Below are positions 36,101 to 47,306 of a stretch of 64,000 nucleotides of DNA, piece by piece (positions within the stretch are counted from its first letter, which is position 1; each line of letters opens with the position of its first letter). The position numbers and the translations under genes are program-made. The notes beneath the pieces were generated by a model. The model was not told the DNA's origin. It made no database searches and saw nothing but the letters and a program-made list of their open reading frames with translations. The stretch comes from Monosporascus cannonballus (lineage: Eukaryota > Ascomycota > Sordariomycetes > Xylariales): positions 1-64,000 of the forward strand of contig QJNS01000276.1 of the NCBI GenBank assembly GCA_004154925.1, written 5' to 3'.

Positions 36101-39100
36101 CCTTGGTCTTTTTAGTAACTTCCATTCCTCGGCTCCGTCGACAACGGGAACGGACCGTATGTCCTCAAAGGTGTAGCTTCTCTGCAACCTCCCTGGAACG
36201 TCCGTTCGTTCACCCCGCGGCCGGCGGATGTCCTCGAAAGTATAGCTTCTCTCCAAGCTCCCTGGGACGTCCGACCATTCAGCTCGTGATCGGCGGGAGA
36301 TATCCGGTAGGCCTTCTCTCTTATAGCTGCCAATGGGGCCCTGGGGGCCAAAGGTATCGGGATCACGCTTCGATTTCTTCTTGTTGTCCTTCGGCGTATC
36401 CCGCTCATCCCCTAGCTGCGGAGTCTTAGTGTCCTGGATATCTCGGAAGGCGGCTGCTGCGGTCGGTGATCTTGATCCTTTTCTGACCTGGGATTTTGCG
36501 GCTGTGTCACGATGTTTGCGTTCCTTCCTGCTAGGCTTCGCTGAGTTCTGGGAGTCATCTCTGTTAGAGACCGTACGTGCCGCTTCAGTGGGGGATTCAT
36601 CAACCACGACAATATCCGATTTACTAGTATCGTTACTGCTTGTAGCACTTTCTCCGGTGCGCCTTTCTCTCTTGTTTAGCTCAGAGATTATCTTAGAATT
36701 CTTAGTCGAGGTGTCATTCTCGTCCGCTGGTGTTTCTGGAAGTTCACCGATGACGAGGCCCTGGTCCCGACTGCCCCGTAACGCGCACGGGTCCACATCG
36801 TTGATGATGCCCAGGTCGTCCACGGTCTCGACAAACGGCGACCGGTAAATAGTAGGTCCGCTAGATTCAGGCGGCGAGTCACGGGTGTGGAAACTCGGGT
36901 CGTCTATGACGATATTCGGGTCAAACCCAGCACCCTCAAGACCGGCAGCTATGTTGGCTGTGAAGGAGGGATCCTCAACGAAAACGTCCGGCGCCCGTGG
37001 ACTCCTGGGATCAAACCGGGTACCTTCAAGACCGGCAGCGATGATAGCTGTGAAGGACGGGTCTTCAGCAAAACCTCCTGGCAGCCGTGCACTTCCGGGA
37101 CTCGGTGGCTTCGGTCCAGGGACAGGCGGGTTTTCGTAAGAATCCCTAAAAGATATGCGTTCTGGGGATTCCTTTTCTTGGTCTCTCGATGCTCTCTTTC
37201 TGCTCGAGGCAGGGGACCCGGTCTCATAGGAACTATCAGAACTTCTTGAGAGCGCAGCTGCAACAGCTCCAGCACCCGCAACGGCAGCTGCTATGGCGCC
37301 CCAGTCACTCTTCTTATCAGACCTAGCTTTTGGCGTCTCAACTGGTGCGATGACTCTGGTTCCAGAACAAGGGTCGTCTTCTCCGAATGGGCTCTCTACC
37401 ACATAACGCTTGGTTTGGTTCTCGCCCCAGCTCACGACTTTTGAGATTGGGGCGGATCCTACAACTTCACCGCGTGGTCCTAGAGCTATATCAGGGGTAG
37501 ACCCGGATACGCCAATCTCCGCCCCCTTCCTGAATTCTGAGGGCGAGGGGGCTTCAGGCCTCCCTATTTTGGGCATTGGGGAAGAGGTTGGAGTAGGGCG
37601 CACTATGTTCAGCATAGGTCGCTCCCGGTCTGCCGAAGGGTCTTTCGACTTGAATATAGGGCCTTGCATCGAAGGCCCTGAGTCGAGCAGGTGGCCTGTT
37701 TGAAATCGGGATAGCTCTTTCGGATGGTTGAGAATATTATCGACGAGGACATCGGCATCTGGTGCACTGTACAGACTCTTCTTTTTCGGGCGGTTCTGCG
37801 ATTCTGGAGGCTCAACGATTTCGATGGTTTCTGGCTCTGGTTGCTGCTTCCACTTGTCGACCACTGAACGCTCCGGAGAACCGCTGCGTGACCGTCTTTC
37901 GTCTGTTTTAATCTTACGAACAAACTCCCGCTCTCTGTAGTACCGGTTGGCTGCTTCCAGTACGTCATCCCGATCGGCTTCTTTCTTCACCGGATCTCTT
38001 TGGCGCAGTGGAGAATCGCGATCCGAGCGGGTTCCCGCCATAACCGCCGGGACGGCAGCAGTTATTGCCGCTGCATCGATAGGGGCGGTAGCATGCTGCG
38101 CAGATTCGTACGCTTTTTGCGCGTCCCGAAGCTCACGCTCATACTCGTCTCTCCTGCTCAATCTACCGGAAGGTTCGATATTATCGGATAACTGAAGGCG
38201 GGAAAAGTCGGGCTCGCGATCCACGGTGACAACATTAGGGGTCAGAGGTCGCTGTGGCGTTCCGAAGCTCGGTGTTTGGAAGGCGTCATTAGAAACTTGG
38301 AATTGAAACGGGTCAATTGGCCCCTGTGAAGGGAGAATTTCGGGACGGTCCACGCCTCGGTAACCATTTGTGCCGGATGAACGGTCAAGGCGTTCATGCT
38401 CGCCATGCCCTTCATTGTTACTCTCGTTTCGGCCTTCCCTTTGATCATTCTTCTGGTCATCCCGAGGTTCCTGCTCAAAATCATAATCTCTACGGCGCAT
38501 TTCCCGACGGTGCGTCTCCCGTTCATGACCAAGGTCCGCTCCGCCATCTCTCCTTTCCAGGATCCGTCGACGCCTCTCGCTTTCGTAGTCACGATCCGTG
38601 CCGAGGTCCTTCTTCTCATGACGCCCTTCATGGCGGTCATCGTATAGACCGTCGCGACGTTTGCGCTTTTCATCCTTTCCTTCGGGCTGCTTGGATGGGC
38701 GTCTTTCAACATATTCTTCACGCTTTGTGTCATCATTCTCGCGGTCGTCCCCGCGGTCCAAGCTCATTGCTGCACCAAGGGCGGCACCTGCAAGACCGGC
38801 CGCAGCTGCTCCAGCAAGCGCTTTCCCAGAGGACGTGCGACCCATATTAGTAAATTCCGTGTCTACAGATTCAAAGACCCTGCTTGAAACGGGTGCTACC
38901 GGTTTTGGATGTTGGAGAGGCACTGGAGCTGGCCGTGAGCGGGATGAGGCATCCTGCTGCTGAATAGAGGCTATGGAACCCCCAGCAGCATCGAACCGAG
39001 CGGGATCAGACGTAGGGACTGGGTAAACGCGTTGAAGTGGGCGGCTATCAGAAGAGGTAGGTCCACTTGGGACGACAGGGTGCTCGTACCGTCGGCTCAC

Positions 39101-40126
39101 CTCGTTAGAAGGACTATCTTCCACCCTCTCAAATCCGCAGGGAGTCCGGACGTGACCGCGTAGTGAATTCACAGGTCCAAAAAGTTTGGGATCAACCACG
39201 GAAGGCGTATAATAGGAACGCGTCTCTCGGCCTAGAATTGGCTCCTGTCGAGAAGCAGAATTTAGGCGAGCAGGCTTGTAGGAGTCATTGGGTAGATACG
39301 ATGCTGGCCCATACGCCAGAGACAAGTCACTGTCGCCACTAGGTAGGCTGGATGCTAGCCCATAAGCCAGACCCGAGTCACTGCCGCTGCTGGACGATTC
39401 ATCCTCCAACGCAGACTCCCACTCGGAATCATCCGAGGAAGAATGACGATAAGGTTTGGATCCCCCAGACCCGCGATCGAGCTTCCCGCTGTTGGTAAGG
39501 CGGAACTGGTCCACGGCCGCAACTGCACTGGCGACCTTAGAGGGTCGTTTTCTTCCAGCAGCCCTCAGATCCTCGCGATTTTGTTGGCTTGCAAGCTCCG
39601 CAAACTTTCTACCCAACTTGGTTATCTCCTCGTCCGTCTGTTTCCGGCGGGGAGGCGAAGATCTACGCCATTCAATCTCATCTCTCCGAGGACGGCGCCC
39701 GCTGGGGGATGTGAACTCGCGGCTCTTCCGACGTTCGATGTAACCTCTCCCATAAGCAAGATCTGAGTCTACAGAAGAGGAGGATGAGTTTCGACCAAAA
39801 GCGCTAGTTTTCTTTCTGACGCGGCGCCTGTGCTTGCGCTCGCTTCCACTTCCGCTGGAGAAGAATTTGCGAAACCCAAAGCCGTCTCGCGGGCTTTGAG
39901 AGATGTTTAAGAGCGACGAGGACGTAGAAGAGGAATATGATGAGCTCGACAGGACGGAAGATCGAGAGCTGGTAGGGTCGGGATGCTCTTGTTCGTGGTA
40001 TGGAGTGGGAATGGAGACTGGAATGATTTGTTGATTGTAGAGCTGCTCTCTGGAGTCCCGGCGCTCTTTGCGCCGGCGACGAGGGCTCCCGGGGCTCCGC
40101 CGGCGATGATACTCCCTGGTCATCAT
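21174..40126 (-). CDS. lah: Leashin-type giant Woronin-body/septal tether ('involucrin repeat protein')
   Basis: A minus-strand protein of about 6,280 residues. Exon 1 is 40126-22754 (5,791 codons without a stop). An intron of 110 bp (22753-22644, GTATAT...GCAG, joining MTD to DGYGEG) leads to exon 2, 22643-21174. In the family, leashin links Woronin bodies to the cell cortex and septal pore of filamentous ascomycetes. The N-terminus is Arg/Ser-rich (REYHRRRSPGSPRRRRKE) with EEITKLGRKFAELASQQN. The centre is thousands of residues of Pro/Glu/Ser-rich, fast-evolving, disordered sequence with internal repeats and Lys-rich patches. The C-terminal exon has about 170 residues of coiled coil and then a conserved-looking globular region (DVFMSMTMSMIWEFVFTRYLFG). 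The start could instead be the ATG at 40204 (26 residues longer); 40126 has the better AAGATG context. In Neurospora the locus makes two products; here one continuous frame supports a single giant protein. The name rests on architecture and recognised end segments. Confidence 0.85.
27826..27897 (-). repeat. Six perfect 12-bp tandem units coding (EPVQ)6
   Basis: GGACTGGCTCTT is repeated six times without mismatch on the plus strand, coding EPVQ on the minus strand inside the giant protein (about residue 4,080-4,100). Degenerate copies flank it on both sides. Nucleotide identity across units points to recent expansion. Confidence 0.95.
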
Positions 40127-43100
40127 CTTGACCGCTTGGACTCTTGTATAGGAATGGAGTCCATCCGTGGGGCGGTTTTCAAGAGCGATGCGGGAAAGGG
40201 TCAAGAGAACTTCGAATGTCGATTGTTTTGATTTTGATTCAGAGCCGACCGTTGGCTGCGTCAGCCTTCAGCGTCGGTCTCAGGACTCTACCTAGTTAGC
40301 CGTCTACCTAAACGAGAAACCCTGGCTGGCTGAGCGGTACTGGGCTGAAAAATGTTGACCCACCCGGGCGACTAGCACACGGGATCCAGCATTATTTACT
40401 ATAGGGAGGCTGGGGACTCCTGCAATGTTTAGGTAAGCTATGCGGTGTATACTTCGTTGGTATGTCTCCTAAACAAACTATGGGCTGGTTATAACTGCCA
40501 CTGCAGTAAGTTCTCGTTGGATTGCATCCAAGGTCAGTGGACGGACGTATGAAGCAAGTCCGCCCTTTTATTCGCTTTACTCTGAGCTATTGTCGAATTG
40601 GCTGCCACGTCAACGTTAAATGTCTTATCACTTGCCACCCTTCAACCCTACCACAGGCAAAAGTAACCATAGAGGAGAATCAAATCGAGATTCGTTGGTT
40701 GGAGGTCTGTTGGGTGGACGAGTTGATAGGCTGGGAATGCGCATCATGCGCATCATGCACTGTATCTAACCGAATCAATAGTATGCCTCGGAGTTCACAC
40801 TCGTATCAAGCTTCTAACTTGGGGGGTACTAATCGACCCTGCTGAATTCCATGATCACACAACACCAGACTGCGCATTCTTTCTTTGACCTTCTTACGCT
40901 ACAATATGTTTCTCAAAGTAATACTCGTTAGAGGACATTGGAGGCAACGCCTTAGGGCGCATACAACTCCCAGGGGTGTTCTATGTTAGTTACCTCCAGT
41001 GAACCACTAACTACCTCCTCAGCCGCCAAAAGCGCACACAGCAAACGGCATCTGCATTCTTGGTATGTGCTCTTGAAAAAATGCGGACAGCTACTAGCCA
41101 ATGAAATAATATGGATTCGATATTTACGGAGTAACCATCTCTTTTAGTTAGCGTACTTGCGGTTGCCGGTTACTGTGTGCGCTTGTGGCAGCTGAGATGC
41201 ATATGCCGTATGGAGCTAGAATGTAGACTCCGAAAGGAATTGTATGGAATATACATTGGCATTTCGGCCAAGATGGATTTTCGTCACTCTACGATAGCGG
41301 TAAGTCCTAGCAAAATGGCCAGAGCATGTTTATTCTCATACAAAATTGTATGGGGATTTTACCAGATCCTGCGGTGGACCCGGTGGAGGTAACTAACAAA
41401 GAATACGCCTTGGAGTGTAGCACTCTCATTCGTGAAGTACACTCGACCCCCCTTATTTTATTGAAGGAGGAGCCCCACTACACTACTGGGTAGAACTTCG
41501 ATGTGACAATAACTTCGAGATCTGTCCTATAACCACAGCATTTATAACAATGGTGAATCGGACCATAAACGGAAATTTGGAAAGGCGGTTACTAAAATAT
41601 AATAATACCATATAACAAGTGCACGTATATATCCGTAGTATGCGATCGAGAGATATTAGCAAGTATCGGGCCCACTAAATAAAAATGCCCCTCCTACAAT
41701 AAAACAACGGATCAAGTGTAGAGCTAGATAAGTACGTAAAATGTAAGCTCATAAGTTGCAGACGATGCTGGCCATTTGCATTTTGACGGAGATCAAGTCT
41801 GAGAAATACGCAAGGCTTGCGCATGCTTGGTAAGAATTCCAATAAGACAACGGCGACTTTCATCACAGAATATGAGGAGGCATCTGCTCATTTGAGGTGT
41901 CGCTTTAGATACTCGTAGTTAGATAGCTGTGTTGTTAGATCGCAACCGACTTCTGTATCAGTTATGCAGCTTTCGGTAGGCCATACAAAGAAACGGCGAC
42001 GTCTTCCCAAGCCAGGTACAAGAGGGTAGAAGAACGGGCATGTAAACAGAGACACAAAATAATGCTACCCCGGCACTGATATAATCTCGGCTATTATGTA
42101 GGCCCATGTTCTCGGCGGCTGCATGAGCCAGTCTATGGAGTATTTCGCAGCAAAAAGAAATGCTATGCGACGGCCACGTCTATAATTTCTGAGACTTGGC
42201 ACACATGGGTGACTTTGACCTTCTCTAGGGAGCCCTAGCTTGTGAGTTGCGCGATTGCCACCCAGCTTGACGTTAGGCGATGCAAGTCTCAAGCAAGGGA
42301 ACTTCTAGTTGCCAAACCACTTATTGAATAGTTTTATCAGCAGCGACCCAATCCCGATGCCTTATCATTGGCCCATGAAATAAATTGCATTGATTAATTT
42401 TCAATGTAGCGTGAAGGTTCACTTTAAATGCTTCTGACCAGGTCTCATCACTCATTAGCACCATAGGCTAGGTACCTACTTGGTCTGTTTGATGGCTAAG
42501 GTCATAAGGGAATCTACTCCGTAATAAGCTGCAGATAATAGATCGGAAATTCCAACAAGAAGGACCGTGGGACTGGGTTTCTGACTGTAACAAATTACAG
42601 GGATGTTTCTTAGGTATTTATCTAGATTTCTAGCCACATGTCTGGACAACTTTGCAAGTACCTGGACCGGATGCACTTCCGAAGCCAACAAAATTATCTG
42701 GAATTTTCAAACTGCTCTCTCTTGCAAGGCATCGCGGTTGAGGGCTTGATATTTGACTTGCTTTTTTAATACGAGAAAGCGAACTTAATAAATTCAAGAT
42801 CCGCGAACGAACCGATTGTAGACCGTCGTCGATCATCGTGGCCTCCAAAGGAAAGCGAAAAGTTCCAGCGCAACGTCCACGTTACATTCTCTCCAGACTA
42901 GGTACGTTGAATAGTCCTCTCGTGTGTATGCACGTAATCCCCATTTGTCCTGCATGGTGTATCATAGGCCACGGTAAATTTTCCTCGATATGGGACTGCC
43001 GACATAGCTTGGGCAATAGACGAAATACGAAGAGTAGTTTTGGCCTTTGGGGTTACCGAGTACAGCTAGCTAAACGGTCTCGCAGCTTAGTTTAGCACAT

Positions 43101-43807
43101 GATTTTCAATATCGCCCGGCGGTCGAATCGAAACGGTGTCATCAGGAGACATATCTCAATATACATTACATGTCCTACAACGTCCTCTTAGCCTGAAGCA
43201 AGCACAGTTGCCCTCAATTGACATTTGCGACAAGGAGGGGGAATAGGCAAGGAGAGAGAGGGAAAAGGGAGTCCGTCGTCAAGGAACGTCACGGTCGACA
43301 CATATTCCCTTTTGTCTCTGAACATCCCATCAGCCGGTGCAAACCCTTTGTTCCGTTTTATTAACCGGTCTTCTGCCGCCTTGGGCCCGTCGGTAACAAC
43401 TTCATTTCATCGTATCCTCTGAGCTCGCGCGTCCTCTCTCGGCTGCGATTCAACGCCTCCTCCCTAAAGTCACCAGCCGATTTCCCGTTGGCACACTCAT
43501 ACCGTCGCGAACCTGGCGTCCATAAAACCTGGTTCCGAATCCGCCTCCTCGTCCTTCAGCAATATCCCAGCGCAGTCACATCATAGAAGGCGATCATCTG
43601 CTTCTGAACTGGGGGCTACAGGTGCGGGCCATCGCCCCTCTCGAATAGATCTCGGGCCGCGAGCCCAACACCCTCAGCCTTTGCTCAGCCCCATCCCTGG
43701 TATGTCGATAAAGCCTCAACCTTCGGTCGTGTTTCCTTTGGCTTCGCTCTTCAACTTGCTCAATTGCGGCTGACGAGACTCTTGTTCCAGGTACGCCGAA
43801 CGCAGCT
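40127..43807. other. Gene-poor divergent intergenic region
   Basis: About 3.7 kb between two divergently transcribed genes. The longest open frames are about 107 codons and are unremarkable. A GCGCATCAT direct duplication lies near 40739-40756. AT-rich tracts lie at 41.5-41.9 kb. The last 600 bp is pyrimidine-rich and probably includes the glycosyltransferase promoter and leader. No tRNA or transposon was recognised. Confidence 0.5.
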
Positions 43808-45307
43808 ATGTCGTTGAGCCGGAGTCCTTCGCCTGTTCCTGGTGGGGGGTGGTCTTCCCCAGGGCTGAATATCAACTCCAGTGGTCGGTCGAGTCCGGCG
43901 AAGGCCCCGTTCTCAGGTCCCAACAATGGCCACGTAACATGGGAATCCGCGAGACTCAAAAGCCAAGGCGTCACAGGCTACCCATCATTCTCGACACAGA
44001 ACCAAGGTTTCTTCACGCGCCACATGCGCCGAATATCGCACAGCCTGCCATCTTTCAACACAGACACCCATGACAAGTACGCAGAGAAGGAGAAACTGGG
44101 ACGAGGCAGGTGGAATATCGCGAACATTCCACTGCTCGGACGAGCAGGAAGAAGACTAGCGCGTACAAGTAAGAAGACCAGGATGCGCGCTTTGATAGTG
44201 GCAGTATTATTACTATGCTACACCCTGTTCTATATCACTCGTGAGTGTTCTTCTATACGGCTTCCCGGCACGGTTACTAACAGGCGGCACAGCGCTCTGC
44301 TACTACTGGAGAAGGGCGAGTTGGGGAGGGGGAGGGGAGAAATTCGTCATTATTCTCGCTGCAAACATAGGGGGCGGTGTATTGGAGTGGAAAGGCGCCC
44401 GCGAATGGGCCATTGAAAGAGACAGCGTGAGGAATAAACGGAAGTACGTCGCAAGATGGGGCTACGACCTCGAAATTGTGGATATGAGCACCAAAAAGCG
44501 CTACGCCCACGAGTGGCGCGAGAGTTGGGAAAAGGTGGATAGCATCAGGAATGCCTTCAGAAAATACCCCAAAGCCGAATGGTGAGCCTGGATAAACCTT
44601 ACCCACACATCGGGAGATCGCCATGCTAACCTTGCACAAGGGTCTGGTGGTTGGACCTCAACACTTACATAATGGAACCCTCCTACTCCCTCCAACACCA
44701 CATCTTCAACAACCTAGAAAATCACGTCTATCGCGACATCAACCAGTACAACCCTCTAAATATTACTCATCCGATTAAAGCCAACTACCTGGATCCCGAG
44801 TCGCAAAGCCCCGTCGGGGACGGGAACATCGACTCAGTGAATCTTATTCTACCGCAAGATTGTTCAGGATTCAACCTCGGCTCGTTCTTCATGAGGCGTA
44901 GCGACTGGACCGACCAAATTCTGGACGTCTGGTGGGACCCCGTAATGTACGAGCAAAAACACATGGAATGGGCGCACAAGGAGCAAGACGCTTTGGAACA
45001 GATGTATAAGTCGCAGCCATGGATCCGAAGCCACATGGGTTTTATCCCTCAGAGGCTCATTAACAGCTTCCCTAATGGAGCCTGCTCGGAACACGGCGTG
45101 GACAGTCGCTTCCACTATAACCAGCAAGACCGGGACTTCGTGGTGAACATGGCTGGCTGTGAATGGGGCCGGGACTGCTGGGGAGAGATGTACAACTACC
45201 GCGAGCTCAGCTACCACCTGAACAGAAACCCCTGGGAGCGCTTTAAGGAAGACCTCGTTGCGGTTCTCTGGTTCAAAATCACCGGCCACAAAATCAACCT
45301 GAAATGA
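43808..45307 (+). CDS. GT34 (GMA12/MNN10) Golgi glycosyltransferase
   Basis: Type II Golgi protein of 462 aa that in this family transfers mannose or galactose to mannan or N-glycan chains. Exons are 43808-44240, 44293-44581 and 44641-45307 (1389 nt). A Ser/Pro-rich cytosolic tail precedes one membrane span at about residues 127-143 (RALIVAVLLLCYTLFYI). The catalytic domain starts with GGGGEKFVIILAANIGGG and shows EWKGAREWAIERDS, RKYVARWGYDLEIVD, the metal-binding type WWLDLNTYIMEPSYS, QDCSGFNLGSFFMRRS, YEQKHMEWAHKEQDALE and VVNMAGCEWGRDCW. The acceptor at 44293 is preferred over 44284 because the upstream CTAAC branch site sits only a few bases from the first AG. It is most like Mnn10/Mnn11-type proteins, but I do not assign a specific symbol. 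Confidence 0.94.
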
Positions 45308-47306
45308 ATGGTTACGAGGCACAGGTCTTTCAATATTTTATTCTGGCACGCTGGTCGGATTCTTTGACCTGAGCACCTTTGGTATTGCATTTTATTTATT
45401 CATTCATACCCCACCGCCTTCAACTACGTTCTCGGCTTGTGTCTTCAGCCGGTCCATCAACAATGTCTGCCGGCAGAATCATATCCGTTCCAGATTCGGC
45501 AGGATGGCGCGCTGAGATCGTCGATGGGTTGGCGGACGGGCTTTTACAATTTACTTTCAACTTGCATCGTCGCCTATGAGCATGGCGATCTTTCGGCATA
45601 AAGGCTTATTGGGGATGAGGTATGGAATAGGAAAGATGTTAATGGTTCATGTCCATGATGTGTATGTACTATGTGTACTGTAGACTTCTTTTTAAACGTT
45701 GCACGACAGTGTCCCGACGATCGCGCAGTCTTCCCTTGGTCATGTTTCGCCTAGAGGTGCCACGGTGCGATGAATGGCGAGACAATACTTCGCTCCGTGA
45801 GCTGCCACACGGGTCCATCACCGTATGACGAAGCTCTCCCGAGTAGCGAGGTAATACGAGGTAATACGAGCTACGCCGAGATCCAAGCGTGTGAATACGG
45901 CCAACTGGTAAGCAGCAGACTCAGAGGATGGATATAGCCGTTACATATACTGCATTCCTCTGTCTCCAGGCAAAGACGGGACTCCAAGACAATGTACCAC
46001 CTCAAGCAGAGGCCAGACGTAAGGAAGAGAGGGCAGCTAACTAGCATTAGACAGTGCATGTGATACAGATCAGTCTTTCCACCCATAAGGGTGTGTCTTA
46101 ACAGGCACATTTTCATCCGACTAATGATTCGAACTGGCTAATAATTTCAGATGATACAAACATCTGCAGGATCTTAGGTCACCCGAGCACCGCGCAGACT
46201 GAACTTGATTGCTTGGTGTTGTTTTTAAGGGGGTGCAAGTGAGAGAGGTATACAGGTGATGATGGCCAATCACGTCGTCTCCACCGTGTCGTTTCTAACG
46301 CTAGCCCGCGCGGCTCATTGGGCGGCAAAGGGGTTGCTAGCCGACCCCACACTGTCCGATTTGGGAAAACCGCATACCATTGATTGGTTCCCGTCAACCC
46401 AGTTAGTGGGAAGAATGACGCTGTTTCGAAACTCAATTCCTCACCCACACTTGGAAATCTCATGTCAACTTCACCTTATCGTCTGGGCAGCATCTCGTCA
46501 GACATGTTAATGCTACGGCTCATGCGATGGACCCTATATGGCTGGCTACCTAGGTAGGTATCCAGCCCTATCCAGCGTGGGCTGTTTGCTTGGTTGTGGT
46601 GTTCGGTTAGGGAGCACGTGTAGTTTTGGGCAAGGCAGGTAGATACCTCAGGTAGCCAGGTCGTTTATTCCTTTGTCTGGCGTCTAAATAGACGCCATCA
46701 AAAAACTAGAAAGCGGGAGGATGAGCTCTTTGCTCACCAGGCGCTTTATATACCTACCTAGGTACTTAAGTCCCAGGTGATCCCTCTTACCAAACATCCA
46801 AGTATATTAGGGTGCAGGTGATTGTCACTTCCCAAGCAAACAAAAACCTTTGACTTAACTTCAAGTCACGGTTTCTGTACAGTGTTCGGGGGGGCCAAGT
46901 CCACCCTTTGGTATTCGTCTACATAATAAATAGCTCGTGACTTCTGCGGCCCTGTGACCACTTTTCTGATTCACACCTCTTTCATTGCTTATGCACGCTT
47001 CGGCTGCCTCTCCGAGTTTCTCAGAAACAGTCATATTGTCTCGAAATTATTGTCCCTTTGTGGAATCCGCTCATTGTCCCGATCCTGCTGTTGTCCGGCA
47101 ACAGCACGCAGATCTCGGTCTAGACACCTTCTTTCAGCAACCTAACTTTCTTCCACCTTGATTTATAGAGCCTTGAGGGCTCCCTTCTTTTGACTGCATC
47201 GGCAATCTAGCACCGACTTGTCATTACTTCACTCATTCCCGTCCTGCTTACAGCCACCAAAGAAAAAGCATACCAAGAACTCCCCTGGTTCGAGCTCACG
47301 ATCATT
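45308..47306. other. Intergenic region upstream of the GH16 gene
   Basis: About 2 kb. It contains a duplicated CGAGGTAATA at 45847-45868, the 28-bp near-palindrome listed separately, and several TACCTA/TAGGTA words at 46540-46765. The last few hundred bases are C/T-rich and probably hold the promoter and leader of the glucanase gene. No additional gene is supported. Confidence 0.5.
46540..46567. repeat. 28-bp near-perfect palindrome
   Basis: GGCTGGCTACCTAG is followed by GTAGGTATCCAGCC; 12 of the 13 arm positions pair, around a GG centre. It could form a hairpin or cruciform. It contains the CCTAGG core that recurs in intergenic DNA of this window. Confidence 0.8.
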
